DNA from: Oscillospiraceae bacterium | GTDB taxonomy: Bacteria; Bacillota; Clostridia; Oscillospirales; Oscillospiraceae | DNA: 7,095 nt | Direction of reading: 5' to 3' | NCBI GenBank assembly: GCA_904501855.1 | Contig: CAJGCI010000095.1 | Span: 1-7,095 of the forward strand | In this document: positions 5,796 through 7,095 of the stretch, one piece after another | Numbering within the stretch: the first letter of the stretch is position 1 | How the letters are laid out: each line of letters begins with the position of its first letter | The notes under the pieces: model-generated | Databases searched by the model: none | The model's input: only the letters and a program-made list of their open reading frames with translations | Told to the model about the DNA's origin: nothing | Translations under genes and position numbers: made by a program

Positions 5796-7095
5796 AAGAT
5801 CAGAGCCATATCCGCAATTTTTCCATCATCGCACATATCGATCACGGCAAGTCCACCCTCTCCGACCGTCTCATTGAAAAATGCGGCGCCGTGGAGGAAC
5901 GCATCATGGAAGACCAGATCCTGGACAACATGGATCTGGAAAAGGAACGGGGCATCACCATCAAGGCCCGTGCCGTGGGTCTGAGCTATACCGATCCCTC
6001 GGGCGAGGTATACGAGCTCAACCTCATCGACACCCCGGGCCACGTGGACTTCAACTATGAAGTCTCCCGCTCCCTTACCGCCTGTGAGGGCGCACTGCTC
6101 ATCGTGGATGCCTCCCAGGGCGTGGAGGCCCAGACCCTGTCCAACACCTATCTGGCACTGGATGCGGATCTGGAGATCGTCCCCGTCATCAACAAGATCG
6201 ACCTTCCTGCCGCTGATCCGCAGCGGGCCAAGCAGGAGATTGAGGACATCATCGGCATCCCCGCCATGGAGTCCCCGGAGATCTCCGCGAAGGTGGGTCT
6301 GAACATCGACGACGTGCTGGATGCCATCGTCACGCAGGTCCCTCCCCCTTCGGGAGATCCCGCCGCGCCGTTGAAAGCACTGATCTTCGACAGCCAGTAT
6401 GACAACTACCGGGGCGTCATCGTCTTCATGCGGATCTTTGACGGATCCGTCCGAAAGGGATCCCGTGTCCGGATGATGCAGACCGGGGCGGAATACGAAG
6501 TGCTGGAAGTGGGACATCTGCGTCCCATCGGTCTGGAACCGGCAGACGAGCTGTGTGCCGGCGAGGTGGGATACTTCACCGCCAGCATCAAAAACGTGGC
6601 TGACACCAGTGTCGGCGACACGGTGACGGACGCCGCCAATCCCACGAAGGAAGCCCTGCCCGGCTACCGCCCGGCGCGCAGCATGGTCTACTGCGGCATC
6701 TATACCGTGGACGGATCCAAGTATCCGGATCTGCGGGATGCGCTGGACAAGCTGAAGCTCAATGATGCCTCCCTGTCATACGAACCGGAGAGCTCCGCGG
6801 CCCTGGGCTTCGGCTTCCGCTGCGGTTTCCTGGGGATGCTCCACATGGAGGTCATCCAGGAGCGTCTGGAACGTGAATTCGATCTGGACCTCATCACCAC
6901 CCTGCCCTCCGTCATCTATCAGGTCTACCTGTCGGACGGGACCATGGTCTCGGTGGACAACCCCCACAACTATCCGGATCCCGGCACCATCGAGGAGGCC
7001 CACGAACCTTACGTGAAGGTCTCCATCATCACGCCGCAGGACTATGTGGGCAACATCATGCCCCTGTGTCAGGACCGCCGCGGCGAGTACCGGGA
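5792..7095 (+). CDS. lepA: Elongation factor 4 (LepA), N-terminal 434 residues; 3' end outside window
   Basis: LepA is a ribosome-associated translational GTPase that helps translation under certain stresses and has been linked to back-translocation and 30S assembly. The frame is open from ATG 5792 to the right edge, so roughly the last quarter of the usual ~600 residues is missing. All GTPase motifs are present: AHIDHGKST (14-22), RGITIK (53-58), DTPGH (80-84), NKID (134-137) and SAK (165-167). They are followed by the beta-barrel domain II and then an EF-G-like domain with GFGFRCGFLGMLHMEVIQER. The last visible segment, YVGNIMPLCQDRRGEYR, opens the EF-G domain V-like part; the LepA-specific C-terminal domain is not in view. 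The IAHIDHGKST start and absence of EF-G domain IV ahead of that segment favour LepA over EF-G or BipA. It is coupled to the XRE regulator by an ATGA overlap and should use that gene's promoter. Confidence 0.98.
   Translation, partial: MKDQSHIRNFSIIAHIDHGKSTLSDRLIEKCGAVEERIMEDQILDNMDLEKERGITIKARAVGLSYTDPSGEVYELNLIDTPGHVDFNYEVSRSLTACEGALLIVDASQGVEAQTLSNTYLALDADLEIVPVINKIDLPAADPQRAKQEIEDIIGIPAMESPEISAKVGLNIDDVLDAIVTQVPPPSGDPAAPLKALIFDSQYDNYRGVIVFMRIFDGSVRKGSRVRMMQTGAEYEVLEVGHLRPIGLEPADELCAGEVGYFTASIKNVADTSVGDTVTDAANPTKEALPGYRPARSMVYCGIYTVDGSKYPDLRDALDKLKLNDASLSYEPESSAALGFGFRCGFLGMLHMEVIQERLEREFDLDLITTLPSVIYQVYLSDGTMVSVDNPHNYPDPGTIEEAHEPYVKVSIITPQDYVGNIMPLCQDRRGEYR

Noticed and set aside
5669..6517. 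A 282-codon open frame on the minus strand across the end of the XRE gene and lepA
   Set aside because: It spans the junction of two well-supported plus-strand genes and has a biased His/Asp/Gly-rich translation with no recognisable motif.

Overview
The window looks like chromosomal core sequence from a GC-rich member of the Firmicutes, most likely class Clostridia near Oscillospiraceae/Ruminococcaceae. The basis is strong GGAGG-type ribosome binding sites, G/C-heavy third codon positions, AT-rich promoters between GC-rich genes, an N-terminally anchored HtrA protease with a long acidic cytosolic tail, and a class I Pta. Genus cannot be fixed from this sequence alone. I see no mobile element, CRISPR array, tRNA/rRNA or phage gene, and no convincing undescribed multi-gene system.

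Layout: (1) 1-2323, plus strand: the 3' part of a thiamine diphosphokinase gene (thiN) overlaps by 14 bp the start of mnmG, the FAD-dependent tRNA U34-modifying enzyme. The unit ends at a perfect 10-bp stem terminator (2343-2372). (2) 2373-4036: a regulatory gap with a strong stem-loop, helically phased TTTG/TTG repeats and a short leader hairpin, followed by a single-gene unit for a membrane-anchored HtrA/DegP-type serine protease. Two hairpins follow, the second a T-tailed terminator. (3) 4187-5188, minus strand: phosphate acetyltransferase (pta), convergent with htrA and sharing its terminator region. No acetate kinase gene adjoins it. (4) 5189-5486: a 298-bp divergent promoter region. (5) 5487-7095, plus strand: a small XRE-family regulator whose stop codon overlaps (ATGA) the start of lepA, the ribosomal elongation factor 4 GTPase, which runs off the right edge.

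The genes serve translation quality (MnmG, LepA), envelope protein quality control (HtrA), cofactor supply (ThiN) and acetyl-CoA/acetyl-phosphate energy metabolism (Pta). They form four transcription units rather than one pathway. The parts most worth a second look are the gene pairings (thiN-mnmG and xre-lepA coupled by overlaps, pta apart from ackA), the structured non-coding regions, and an excess of GGATCC palindromes that recur in hairpins of all three intergenic regions.
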